Shown here in pieces: positions 18,015-26,323 of a stretch of 64,000 nucleotides of DNA (position 1 is the stretch's first letter; each line of letters starts with the position of its first letter). Source of the stretch: Enterococcaceae bacterium (GTDB lineage: Bacteria > Bacillota > Bacilli > Lactobacillales > Enterococcaceae). A program made the position numbers and the translations under genes. The stretch is taken from contig JALCOL010000004.1 in NCBI GenBank assembly GCA_022649665.1, positions 1-64,000 on the forward strand. Reading direction: 5' to 3'. The notes below the pieces were generated by a model that worked only from the letters and a program-made list of their open reading frames with translations, was not told the origin of the DNA and made no database searches.

Positions 18015-18794
18015 GTGGAGTTTGTCATTATTTTAATCAAATCACTGATCATCGGCGGACTTTTGGGATTCGCTGCCGGGGCCGGGGCCGCCAGAATGTT
18101 CCATGCGCCGAGCACGCAAGGTTTAGGCGCGTTTCGGACGCTCGGGGAAATGAACGCCTGCATGGGCGACCCGGCTTCCCACTTTTCATTCGGCTTGGGA
18201 TTTTTCTTCAATGCATGGGCTTCAGCAGTCGGTGCCGGGGCATTTACGCAGGACGTGACGCACCGCGTGATCCCGAACTGGGCAGCGGCGGCACTGCTGC
18301 TCAGAAATAAAGACGTCGGCAAGACGATGCATGATCCAAAAAAAATGGGGATCGCCGGTGCGATCATCGGCGCGGTCACAGTCACATTCTTGAATTCAAC
18401 AGCGGCCGCAATCCCGCAAGCGCTCCAAGTTACCGCAGTCGCCGTACTGGTTCCTGCGGCAACGATCCTGATCAATACCGTGATGCCGGTCCTTTTTTGG
18501 CTGGCAGCGATCGATGCCGGCAAACGGACGGGTTTCTGGGGGACGCTGTTTGGCGGGATCGCACAACTTATTATGGGAAACGCCGTTCCAGGCGTCGTTT
18601 TGGGGATCTTGATCGGAAAAGGCGTCGACGAGCTGGGCTGGACGAAAGTCACGAAGATCATGATGGTCGCGATCATTCTTTTGTTCGTTTTCAGCGCATT
18701 TTTCCGCGGCTTCGATCTGCAGACGCTCGAAAGCTTCCGTTTGAATATCCCGCATTGGCTGAAGGGACTTCATGACGTCTTTACGGTGAAATAA
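18015..18794 (+). CDS. DUF4311 membrane protein
   Basis: A 259-residue integral membrane protein with about six or seven hydrophobic segments. Conserved-looking loops include GAGAARMFHAPSTQGLGAFRTLGE and GAGAFTQDVTHRVIPNWAAAALLL. The GTG start is preceded by AAGGGGG. With DUF4310 it probably forms the membrane part of an uptake system, since no other permease is in the operon. Its length and two-protein arrangement resemble split PTS IIC/IID permeases without recognisable PTS motifs. Confidence 0.88.
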   Translation: MEFVIILIKSLIIGGLLGFAAGAGAARMFHAPSTQGLGAFRTLGEMNACMGDPASHFSFGLGFFFNAWASAVGAGAFTQDVTHRVIPNWAAAALLLRNKDVGKTMHDPKKMGIAGAIIGAVTVTFLNSTAAAIPQALQVTAVAVLVPAATILINTVMPVLFWLAAIDAGKRTGFWGTLFGGIAQLIMGNAVPGVVLGILIGKGVDELGWTKVTKIMMVAIILLFVFSAFFRGFDLQTLESFRLNIPHWLKGLHDVFTVK

Positions 18795-18805
18795 GGAGGA
18801 GCACG

Positions 18806-19504
18806 ATGGAAAACAAACAAGAATGGGAACAAGAACAGACAGAAGTCTTAGAAGAAATGAAACAGAAAAGCTTTTGGTTCGCTGACTGGTCGTTTCCAAT
18901 CATCGTCGGACTGATGGCAGCGGCTGTTTTCGCCGGCACGCATATGTACGTTGTCTACGGTGTCGGCGCTTTCAATGAAGTGTCGATCGTTGCGATGCTG
19001 AAAGCGGGACTTGACGGCGGCTCATACGGGGCGGCTGCAGCATTTGGTGCGAGCTTCCTGTTTGCACGGATCTTGGAAGGTTCGCTTGTCGGGATCTTGG
19101 ACTTGGGCGGTTCGATCTTGACCGGGATCGGGATCGGGATCGGCATCCCGGCGATTTTCTTGAGTATGGGGATCACCGCGCCGATCAAAAATTTCCCGCT
19201 GGCACTTTTGACAGGTGCGATTTTGGGGCTGCTTGTCGGCGGCGTGATCATCTTGATCCGTAAATTTACGATCAACCAATCGAATTCAACATTTGGCGCA
19301 GATGTCATGATGGGCGCCGGCAACTCATCCGGCCGCTTTTTAGGGCCGCTGATCATTTTGAGTGCTTGTGCAGCTTCGATTCCGATCGGGATCGGGGCAA
19401 CGCTCGGGGCGATCGTCTTCTACCTCTGGAAAAAACCGATCGCCGGCGGAGCGATCCTCGGCGCGATGATCTTGGGCGCGATCTTCCCAGTGGCTTTGAA
19501 GTAA
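18806..19504 (+). CDS. DUF4310 membrane protein
   Basis: A 232-residue membrane protein. A charged N-terminal tail (ENKQEWEQEQTEVLEEMKQKS) precedes about six hydrophobic segments rich in glycine, including ILDLGGSILTGIGIGIGIPA and LLVGGVIILIRKF. AGGAGG precedes the ATG, 11 bases after the DUF4311 stop. Together they are the only membrane proteins of the operon. The glycine-rich helices are typical of transporters, but no known transporter family is evident. Confidence 0.88.
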   Translation: MENKQEWEQEQTEVLEEMKQKSFWFADWSFPIIVGLMAAAVFAGTHMYVVYGVGAFNEVSIVAMLKAGLDGGSYGAAAAFGASFLFARILEGSLVGILDLGGSILTGIGIGIGIPAIFLSMGITAPIKNFPLALLTGAILGLLVGGVIILIRKFTINQSNSTFGADVMMGAGNSSGRFLGPLIILSACAASIPIGIGATLGAIVFYLWKKPIAGGAILGAMILGAIFPVALK

Positions 19505-19537
19505 GCGGCCTGAAAAAGACAGAAAGCAGGGAAACAG

Positions 19538-20644
19538 ATGTATGAATTAGTGATCAAAAACGCAAAACTGATTACCGGCGAAGTGATCGAACTCGCGGTC
19601 CAAGACGGAAAGATCGCGCTGGTCGCCGGTGAAATCAACGAGCCAGCTGAAAAAGTGATCGACTTGAAAAATGACGCGTATCTTTCACCCGGCTGGATCG
19701 ATGACCATGTCCACTGCTATGAAAAAATGGAGCTGTATTATGATTTTCCCGATCAGATCGGGGCAGCGGCCGGTGTTACGACGGTGATCGATGCCGGCAG
19801 CACCGGTGCGGAAAATATCGGCGACTTTTATGCTTTAGCCCAACAAGTGAAAACAAATGTCTTCGCACTCTTGAATATCTCCAAAGAAGGGATCGTCGCG
19901 CAGGATGAATTGGCGGACCTTGCACAGGTCAATAGTGATTTAGTCAAAGAAGCGCTCGAAAAATATCCAGACTTTATCGTTGGGATCAAAGCCCGCATGA
20001 GCAAGACGGTGATCGGCAATAACGGGATCACGCCGCTGACGCTTGCCAAAACGATCCAGCGGGAAAACGGCGGATTGCCGCTGATGGTCCATATCGGCTC
20101 GGCACCGCCGGAATTGGCAGAAGTTCTGGATCTTTTGGAGCAGGGGGACGTTTTGACCCACTGCTTCAACGGCAAAGCGAACGGGATCCTGGACCGGGCA
20201 AGCGGCAAGATCAAAGAGTTCATCTGGCCGGCTTATCAAAAAGGCATTGTATTTGATATCGGTCACGGGACCGACAGTTTTAATTTCGATGTCGCAGAAA
20301 CAGCACGCAAAGAAGGACTGCGATCAACGTCGATCAGTACCGATATTTATCACCGCAACCGTGAAAACGGACCAGTCTATGATTTGGCGACGACGATGGA
20401 AAAGCTGAATGTGATCGGTTATTCGTGGGAAGAGATCATCGATCAAGTCACGCGGGTCCCCGCGCAGAATTTTAATTTGGCGCGCAAAGGGCGGATCGAG
20501 ACAAGGTTTGATGCGGATCTGACGCTCTTCCGGCTGGAAGAAGACGAAAAACTGCTTACTGATTCAAACGGCAATACGCGGACGACACAGACGCAGATCG
20601 TGCCATTCAAAACGATCATAGGAGGAGTGGTATATGACAATTAG
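19538..20644 (+). CDS. amidohydrolase/deacetylase-family metallohydrolase (EF_0837-type)
   Basis: A 368-residue TIM-barrel amidohydrolase. Metal ligands are visible: HVH in GWIDDHVHCYE, a likely carboxylated lysine in VGIKARMS, the histidine in LMVHIGSAPPE, the histidine in LTHCFNGKANG, and DIGHGTDSFNF. It is related to N-acetyl-amino-acid or N-acetylglucosamine-phosphate deacetylase-like enzymes. In this operon it would open or deacylate an N-substituted substrate before the lyase step (inference). Its stop overlaps the dgaE-like start by 11 bases. Confidence 0.88.
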   Translation: MYELVIKNAKLITGEVIELAVQDGKIALVAGEINEPAEKVIDLKNDAYLSPGWIDDHVHCYEKMELYYDFPDQIGAAAGVTTVIDAGSTGAENIGDFYALAQQVKTNVFALLNISKEGIVAQDELADLAQVNSDLVKEALEKYPDFIVGIKARMSKTVIGNNGITPLTLAKTIQRENGGLPLMVHIGSAPPELAEVLDLLEQGDVLTHCFNGKANGILDRASGKIKEFIWPAYQKGIVFDIGHGTDSFNFDVAETARKEGLRSTSISTDIYHRNRENGPVYDLATTMEKLNVIGYSWEEIIDQVTRVPAQNFNLARKGRIETRFDADLTLFRLEEDEKLLTDSNGNTRTTQTQIVPFKTIIGGVVYDN

Positions 20645-21734
20645 TTTGGAAAAGTTCGGCCTGCGGGAAGTGATCAATGCCTCGGGACGCATGACGATCT
20701 TGGGCGTTTCCAAAGTTTCAGAGAGCGTCTTAGCGGCGCAAAAATTCGGCGGTCAGCATTTTTTTGAAATGAGCGAACTCAGCATTCAGACCGGAAAGTA
20801 TTTGGCGAATTTGCTGCATGTCGATGATGTGCAGATCGTCGCTTCTGCTTCAGCGGGGATCGCCCAAAGTGTCGCAGCAGTGATCGGTCGCGGTAGTTTG
20901 TTCCATACGTATCACCCATATACGAAACGCATCACCAAGCGTGAAATCATTTTGCCGAAAGGGCACAATGTCGATTATGGGACTGCCGTCGAGATCATGG
21001 TCGCTGAAGGCGGCGGCCAAGTCGTCGAAGCCGGGTACGCCAATATGTGCACACCGGAGCATATCGAAATGATGATCACCGACGAGACGGCCGCGGTGCT
21101 TTATATCAAGAGCCACCATACTGTCCAAAAGTCGATGCTGACTGTCCAAGAAGCCGCTGAAGCAGCTCATCGCCATCAGCTGCCGCTGATCGTCGACGCT
21201 GCGGCTGAAGAAGATTTGTGCAAATATAGCGAAATGGGCGCGGATTTGGTGATCTACAGCGGCGCCAAAGCGATCGAAGGCCCGAGCGCCGGAATGGTGA
21301 TCGGCAAAAAAGAACTGATCGAGTGGGTCCGCCTTCAAAGCAAAGGGATCGGCCGCGCGATGAAGATCGGCAAAGACAATATTCTAGGATTTACACAAGC
21401 CGTCGAAGATTATCTCGCGCATGGCCCAGAAGCGGGGAGTGCGATGCTGGAGCGCTTGACACCGTTTGTTGCGGCGCTGAACGAGATCGATCATTTGAAA
21501 GCGCAAGCTGTTCAAGATAGTGCAGGCCGGGCGATCTACCGGGCAAGTGTTCGTGTAAGCGGCGTGAAAAGCGCGAAAGAAGTGATCCGCCAGTTGAAAG
21601 AAAAAAGCCCGGCGATCTACACGCGCGAATATCAAGCGAACAACGGGATCATCGAGTTCGATATTCGTTCGCTCGATCAAGAAGAGATGGATAAAATCGT
21701 GCGGCGCCTGAAAGAAATCATGGAGGAAGATTAG
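20634..21734 (+). CDS. DgaE-family PLP-dependent ammonia lyase
   Basis: A 366-residue fold-type I PLP enzyme. The likely Schiff-base lysine is in VIYSGAKAIEGPSAG; the cofactor region has LIVDAAAEEDL and HHTVQKSMLTVQEAAEAAH. In Salmonella, DgaE converts glucosaminate-6-phosphate to 2-keto-3-deoxy-6-phosphogluconate plus ammonia. The same reaction or a close relative is expected here, given the aldolase gene directly downstream. AGGAGTGG precedes the ATG. Confidence 0.9.
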   Translation: MTISLEKFGLREVINASGRMTILGVSKVSESVLAAQKFGGQHFFEMSELSIQTGKYLANLLHVDDVQIVASASAGIAQSVAAVIGRGSLFHTYHPYTKRITKREIILPKGHNVDYGTAVEIMVAEGGGQVVEAGYANMCTPEHIEMMITDETAAVLYIKSHHTVQKSMLTVQEAAEAAHRHQLPLIVDAAAEEDLCKYSEMGADLVIYSGAKAIEGPSAGMVIGKKELIEWVRLQSKGIGRAMKIGKDNILGFTQAVEDYLAHGPEAGSAMLERLTPFVAALNEIDHLKAQAVQDSAGRAIYRASVRVSGVKSAKEVIRQLKEKSPAIYTREYQANNGIIEFDIRSLDQEEMDKIVRRLKEIMEED

Positions 21735-21735
21735 T

Positions 21736-22488
21736 ATGCAGCTGACACCTAATTATTTACAAGACCGGATCTGCCTGAATGTTTTGGCAAATTCCGTTGA
21801 AAATGCTCAAGAATGCTACGAAGCCGCTGAGGGACATGTCGTTTTAGGGGTTTTGTCGAAAAACTACTCCAGCGATGAAGCAGCGATCAAAGCGATGAAA
21901 AAATATCAAGCAGCAACGAACAATGCCTTGTCGGTCGGACTTGGAGCAGGCGATCCGAATCAAAGCCAAATGGTTTCACGGATCTCCGCGGTCCTCCAGC
22001 CGCAGCACGTCAATCAAGTGTTTACCGGGGTCGGAACTTCCCGCGCGCTTTTGGGACAAAGCGAGACGATCGTGAATGGACTCGTTTCACCGACCGGAAA
22101 AGTCGGAGTCGTCAATATCGCGACCGGTCCGCTGAGCGCACTCGCCCCAGCGGCTGAAGTACCGATCGAAACCGCGATCAAGATGCTGCAAGACATGGGC
22201 GGCAGCTCGCTGAAATATTTCCCGATGAAAGGCTTGGCGCATAAAGCAGAGTATCAAGCAGTTGCTGAGGCGTGTGCAAAATTTGATTTTTATCTTGAAC
22301 CGACTGGCGGGATCGACTTGGACAATTTTGAAGAGATCATTGCGATCGCGATCCGCGCGGGCGTTAAAAAAGTGATCCCGCATGTGTACAGCTCGATCAT
22401 CGACAAAGCAACCGGCGATACAAAACCGGAAGACGTACAAAAATTATTGACACTGATGAAAAAAGCGGTAGTAAGCATCGAGAAATAA
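21736..22488 (+). CDS. DgaF-family 2-keto-3-deoxy-6-phosphogluconate aldolase
   Basis: A 250-residue aldolase (EF_0839-type). It would cleave 2-keto-3-deoxy-6-phosphogluconate into pyruvate and glyceraldehyde-3-phosphate, feeding the lower glycolysis encoded at the left of this window. Recognisable parts are NALSVGLGAGDPNQSQM, FTGVGTSRALLG, MGGSSLKYFPMKG (with a lysine suitable as the Schiff base) and EPTGGIDLDNFEEI. One base after the dgaE-like stop; last gene before a strong terminator. Confidence 0.9.
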   Translation: MQLTPNYLQDRICLNVLANSVENAQECYEAAEGHVVLGVLSKNYSSDEAAIKAMKKYQAATNNALSVGLGAGDPNQSQMVSRISAVLQPQHVNQVFTGVGTSRALLGQSETIVNGLVSPTGKVGVVNIATGPLSALAPAAEVPIETAIKMLQDMGGSSLKYFPMKGLAHKAEYQAVAEACAKFDFYLEPTGGIDLDNFEEIIAIAIRAGVKKVIPHVYSSIIDKATGDTKPEDVQKLLTLMKKAVVSIEK

Positions 22489-22505
22489 GGAAAGCTGCTT
22501 CTATT

Positions 22506-22549
22506 CGCAAAAAAGGACAGCGGCAAATTTGCCGCTGTCCTTTTTTGCG
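22506..22549 (+). terminator. terminator of the catabolic operon
   Basis: A perfect 44-base palindrome: arms GGACAGCGGCAAA / TTTGCCGCTGTCC flanked by A and T runs. It could act on both strands. Confidence 0.95.
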
Positions 22550-22679
22550 AACGATTTACCAATTTAAACGGCTGAAATAACCGATAAATCTTAATTATTC
22601 GCGATTATATACTAGATTATTTCAGATGGAGATAATATATATAAATATATGAAGATCAATAAATTATCGATTTTTTCCT

Positions 22680-22708
22680 TTGACATTTCCATAAATATAA
22701 GGTAAATT
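22680..22708 (+). promoter_or_regulatory. promoter of guaC
   Basis: TTGACA (22680-22685), 17-base spacer, TAAATT (22703-22708). The surrounding region 22550-22679 is AT-rich and shows nothing else. Confidence 0.75.
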
Positions 22709-22745
22709 AACGTAGGAATTAATAAAAGAAACATAAAACACAATT

Positions 22746-22782
22746 AATGTTCGTGTTTTACTGCAGTTAAAATCCGAACATT
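22746..22782 (+). promoter_or_regulatory. inverted PurR boxes upstream of guaC
   Basis: The right box at 22770-22782 matches the PurBox consensus AWWWCCGAACWWT at every position. The left box at 22746-22758 is its inverted counterpart with two mismatches; both share CGAACATT. The pair lies between the promoter and the guaC start, which suits repression by PurR with release by PRPP. guaC (yumD) is in the B. subtilis PurR regulon. Confidence 0.8.
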
Positions 22783-22805
22783 CTAAACCAGAGGAGAATC
22801 GATGT

Positions 22806-23783
22806 ATGAGAATTTTTGATTACGAAGATATTCAGTTGATCCCCAATAAATGTATCGTCCGCAGCCGTTCAGAATGCGACACTTCTGTTGAACTCGGCGG
22901 CCGGCGCTTCCGTCTGCCGGTCGTTCCAGCCAATATGCAAACGATCATCGATGAAGATATCGCCGAATCTTTGGCGCAGCACGGCTATTTTTATATTATG
23001 CACCGTTTTCAGGCGGAAGACCGCAAAGCGTTTATCCGCAACATGCACGCGCAAAATCTGTTCGCTTCGATCTCGGTAGGGGTCAAAGCGGGCGAATATG
23101 AGTTTATTGACGAGCTGGCAAAAGAAAAACTGCTCCCGGAATACGTGACGATCGATGTGGCGCATGGCCATTCGAATGCAGTGATCGAAATGATCGGTCA
23201 TATCAAAAAAACGCTGCCGGACAGTTTTTTGATCGCGGGCAACGTCGGGACACCGGAAGCGATCCGCGAACTGGAAAATGCCGGCGCAGATGCGACAAAA
23301 GTCGGCATCGGGCCTGGGAAAGTCTGTATCACGAAAATCAAGACCGGCTTTGGGACGGGCGGCTGGCAGCTTGCGGCTTTGCGCTGGTGCTCCAAGGCGG
23401 CGCGCAAGCCGATCATCGCTGATGGCGGGATCCGCACGCCGGGAGACATTGCCAAATCCGTCCGCTTTGGGGCAACGATGGTCATGATCGGTTCGCTTTT
23501 TGCCGGACACGAAGAGTCCCCTGGTGAAACGAAAGTGGAAGATGGGGTCGTTTATAAAGAATACTTCGGCTCCGCTTCGGAATTTCAAAAGGGCGAAAAA
23601 CGCAATGTCGAAGGCAAAAAAATCTGGATCAAGCACCGCGGGCGTTTAGCGGATACTTTGCAGGAGATGGAACAGGACCTACAGTCATCGATCTCTTACG
23701 CCGGCGGACGCGATCTGGAAGCGATCCGCAAAGTCGATTATGTGATCGTCAAAAACTCGATCTTCAACGGCGATACGATTTAA
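22806..23783 (+). CDS. guaC: GMP reductase
   Basis: Converts GMP to IMP with NADPH and release of ammonia, linking guanine salvage to adenine nucleotides. 325 residues, without the CBS pair of IMP dehydrogenase. The catalytic Cys174 is in [17 protein letters not shown], and the phosphate-binding loop is in [12 protein letters not shown]-terminal [19 protein letters not shown] matches the Firmicute type. GAGGAG precedes ATG 22806. A single-gene unit with promoter, PurR boxes and terminator. Confidence 0.95.
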   Translation: MRIFDYEDIQLIPNKCIVRSRSECDTSVELGGRRFRLPVVPANMQTIIDEDIAESLAQHGYFYIMHRFQAEDRKAFIRNMHAQNLFASISVGVKAGEYEFIDELAKEKLLPEYVTIDVAHGHSNAVIEMIGHIKKTLPDSFLIAGNVGTPEAIRELENAGADATKVGIGPGKVCITKIKTGFGTGGWQLAALRWCSKAARKPIIADGGIRTPGDIAKSVRFGATMVMIGSLFAGHEESPGETKVEDGVVYKEYFGSASEFQKGEKRNVEGKKIWIKHRGRLADTLQEMEQDLQSSISYAGGRDLEAIRKVDYVIVKNSIFNGDTI

Positions 23784-23791
23784 TTGCGAAT

Positions 23792-23829
23792 AAAAAAATG
23801 TCTGCCCTTTTGCGGGGCAGACATTTTTT
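23792..23829. terminator. bidirectional terminator between guaC and pdxK
   Basis: Stem ATGTCTGCCC / GGGCAGACAT with 7-base loop, an A run on the left and a T run on the right; it lies between convergent genes. Confidence 0.92.
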
Positions 23830-23864
23830 GTTTAGAACTGTAAAGAAAATGATTTTCAAATTTT

Positions 23865-24692
23865 TTATTCTTGCGGCTGCAAGCGGTCTTCGGCATGATT
23901 GTATGCCCCGTGCCACAGATGGCCGAGAAACGGATTGATCTTTTGCCCGCGCTCGATTCCGGCGGCAACGAAATCTTTCGCTAAACTAACAGATTCCAAA
24001 GTGGAAAAGCCTTTCGCAAGTCCGGCTGTGCAGGCGGCCGCAAATGTGCAGCCGGCACCGTGATTGAAATCGGTCGTGAACATTTCGCCTTCCAAAACGG
24101 TAAAGTCTGTGCCGTCATAAAAAAGATCGACGGCCTTGTCGCCGTTCAAGCGGCGGCCGCCTTTGATCACGACATTTTTCGCGCCTAAGAGCAAGATTTT
24201 TTTGGCCGCTTGCTTCATCTGATCGATCGAAGTCAATTCGCCCATTTCGGAAAGAATGCCTGCTTCAAGCAGGTTGGGCGTCGTCAAGTCCGCTTTGGGC
24301 AAGAGCAGTTTTTTCATCAAAGCGACATTTTCCGGCTGCAGCAATTCATTCGTTCCTTTACAAGCCATGACCGGATCGATCACGATATTCGGCATGTCGA
24401 ACTGGTCGATATATTTGCGGGTGACTTCGATCGCTTCGAGCGTTCCAAGCATCCCGGTTTTCATCGCTTGAAGGGGGGCCCCGGCAAAGATCGTTTTCAG
24501 CTGTTTATCGACCAAGTCGCCGGCGATCGGCGTGACTTCATGCTGCCAATTTTGATCAGGATCCATCGTGACGATGCACGTGATCGCACAAAAGCCGAAT
24601 GTCCCGAATTCTTCAAACGTTTTCAAGTCGGCTTCCAAACCGGCTCCGCCGCTTGCGTCCGAACCGGCTACTGTCAATGTTTTTGGAATCAT
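23865..24692 (-). CDS. pdxK: pyridoxine/hydroxymethylpyrimidine kinase (PdxK/ThiD family)
   Basis: A 275-residue ribokinase-like enzyme. N-terminal TVAGSDASGGAGLEADLKTF, VIDPVMACKG, the anion-hole motif FNHGAGCTFAAACTAGLAKG and VVIKGGRR are diagnostic of the ThiD/PdxK family. It phosphorylates pyridoxine-type vitamers or HMP with ATP. The divergent MocR/PdxR-type regulator favours a role as pyridoxal kinase. ATG at 24692 is used because GGAAGG lies just upstream; the longer frame would include the ribosome site. Confidence 0.85.
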   Translation of the reverse strand: MIPKTLTVAGSDASGGAGLEADLKTFEEFGTFGFCAITCIVTMDPDQNWQHEVTPIAGDLVDKQLKTIFAGAPLQAMKTGMLGTLEAIEVTRKYIDQFDMPNIVIDPVMACKGTNELLQPENVALMKKLLLPKADLTTPNLLEAGILSEMGELTSIDQMKQAAKKILLLGAKNVVIKGGRRLNGDKAVDLFYDGTDFTVLEGEMFTTDFNHGAGCTFAAACTAGLAKGFSTLESVSLAKDFVAAGIERGQKINPFLGHLWHGAYNHAEDRLQPQE

Positions 24693-24742
24693 AAAAAACC
24701 TTCCTTTCAAAAATCAATCGTTGGTATAACCATAAGTGAAAT

Positions 24743-24789
24743 GGATGAACTTTCAACATCCAATTCAAAATACTTTTTCTCATCCAATT
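24743..24789. promoter_or_regulatory. repeated CATCCAATT sites between divergent pdxK and pdxR-type genes
   Basis: CATCCAATT occurs at 24757-24765 and 24781-24789, 24 bases apart, and a reverse-oriented GGATGAA lies at 24743-24749. Widely spaced direct repeats in divergent intergenic regions are typical of MocR/PdxR operators. They are probable sites for the adjacent regulator controlling both genes. Confidence 0.55.
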
Positions 24790-24874
24790 TTAATAAAATG
24801 AAAGTGAATAAGATGAAATGCCCTGCCGCCTATAGTATAGTGAAGATGAAGAGTTTAAAAACGGGGGAAAACAC

Positions 24875-26317
24875 ATGTGGAAAGTAACCAAAGAAGCGGG
24901 AATACCGATCTACCGTAGTATTATGCAGCTGATCATCCAAAAAATCCAGCAAGGCGACCTTTTGCCTGGCGAGAAACTCCCCCCGGAGCGCACGCTGGCA
25001 GAAAAACTGGGGGTAAACCGCTCCACGGTCGTGCATGCGCTGGATGAGCTGGCGGCTGACGGCGTTGTGATCCGGCGGCAAGGATCGGGAACACAAGTCA
25101 ATGAAGGCAAATGGGGGCTCACGCTCGAAGCGCGGACCGATTGGCATCAGTATTTGTCGCATGCGATGCTTTCGCCCAAAAATGCCTATCAGCAAAAAAT
25201 CGAACAAATCTTGAAAGGTCCTGCATGCGCAGAATATCTCGATCTATATACTGGCGAGCTGCCGCTGGACTTGATCCCGAGTTTTTCGCTTCCCATGGGA
25301 TCATGGAAAGACTTCTTGAATGAAGAAAAGCATCAAGACGAACTTGGGTATCTGCCGCTGCGCGCGGCGATCAGCCGCCGCCTGGCAGAAAAGTTTACGC
25401 TCGACATTTTACCCAAAGAGCTCTTGATCACCTCTGGGGCGCAGCAGGCGCTTCTTTTATTGATCCAAAGTTTATTATCGCAAGGGGACGCGGTCGCGAT
25501 CGAAGACCCCTCCTTTTTCTATGCCCTGCCGATCTTCCAAGCAGCGGGTATTCGGCTTTTTGCGGTGCCGCTTGACGACGAAGGGATCGATCTGGCGGCT
25601 TTGGAGCACGTGATCTTGAAGCACCGCGTCAAAATGGTGCTCGTGAACCCGAACTTTCAAAACCCGACCGGCAAGCTGATGAGTCTTTTGCGCCGCAAAA
25701 ATCTGGTCGAATTGTGCCGAAAGTTTGCCCTGCCGATCGTTGAAGACGATGCATTCAATGAGCTATATTTCAGCGCCGCGCCTTTGCCGACCTTGAAAAG
25801 CCTGGCGCCTGACAGCGTCCTGTATGTCGGCTCCTTTTCCAAAACGCTTGGCGCGACAACGAAGATCGGCTGGCTTGCCGCGCCGCGTCCCGTGATCCAG
25901 AAATTGGCGGATGCTCGTCAGCTGATGGATCAAGAGGTCAGCGTTTTTCCGCAAGTCTTGGCCGCGATGGCCCTTAATGATCCTACTTTTGAGCAAAAAG
26001 TAGTACAATTGCGTCAGAGGCTTAAGACGCGAGCCGCCGGTGCTGCCGCGGTTTGCCGCACATTTTCGCACTGGCATTTTTATACGCCGGCGGGCGGATA
26101 TTATTTGTGGCTTTTCCAAAAAAGCGGCCGCTTGACACCCGTCCAAATGGAGCAAGCGATCGACTGCCGGCTCTTAGTTGCACCGAGCTATCAGTTTGGG
26201 ACGAACCGCCGCGCGATCCGCCTCAATTTTGCGCGGATCGCCCCTGATCAGCTGCCCACGTTCAAAGAACGGATGCAGCAGCTTTTGACACTTTGGGATC
26301 AAACAGGAAGGAATTGA
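24875..26317 (+). CDS. MocR/PdxR-type regulator (GntR HTH plus aminotransferase domain)
   Basis: A 480-residue fusion. Residues 1-75 are a GntR winged helix (IYRSIMQLIIQKIQQGDLLPGEKLPPERTLAEKLGVNRSTV in pieces), followed by a linker and a fold-type I aminotransferase-like domain (from about 110) with the PLP lysine in VGSFSKTLGATTKIGWLAAP and VNPNFQNPTGKLMS. Such proteins sense pyridoxal phosphate or a derivative and regulate vitamin B6 genes. The divergent pdxK-type kinase supports this. TATAGT at 24834-24839 may be its -10. The following reductase starts 6 bases after its stop. Confidence 0.87.
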   Translation: MWKVTKEAGIPIYRSIMQLIIQKIQQGDLLPGEKLPPERTLAEKLGVNRSTVVHALDELAADGVVIRRQGSGTQVNEGKWGLTLEARTDWHQYLSHAMLSPKNAYQQKIEQILKGPACAEYLDLYTGELPLDLIPSFSLPMGSWKDFLNEEKHQDELGYLPLRAAISRRLAEKFTLDILPKELLITSGAQQALLLLIQSLLSQGDAVAIEDPSFFYALPIFQAAGIRLFAVPLDDEGIDLAALEHVILKHRVKMVLVNPNFQNPTGKLMSLLRRKNLVELCRKFALPIVEDDAFNELYFSAAPLPTLKSLAPDSVLYVGSFSKTLGATTKIGWLAAPRPVIQKLADARQLMDQEVSVFPQVLAAMALNDPTFEQKVVQLRQRLKTRAAGAAAVCRTFSHWHFYTPAGGYYLWLFQKSGRLTPVQMEQAIDCRLLVAPSYQFGTNRRAIRLNFARIAPDQLPTFKERMQQLLTLWDQTGRN

Positions 26318-26323
26318 TTTTTG

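Noticed and set aside
22869-23636. 255-codon minus-strand open frame opposite guaC
   Set aside because: Shadow of guaC with no ribosome site and no recognisable domain.
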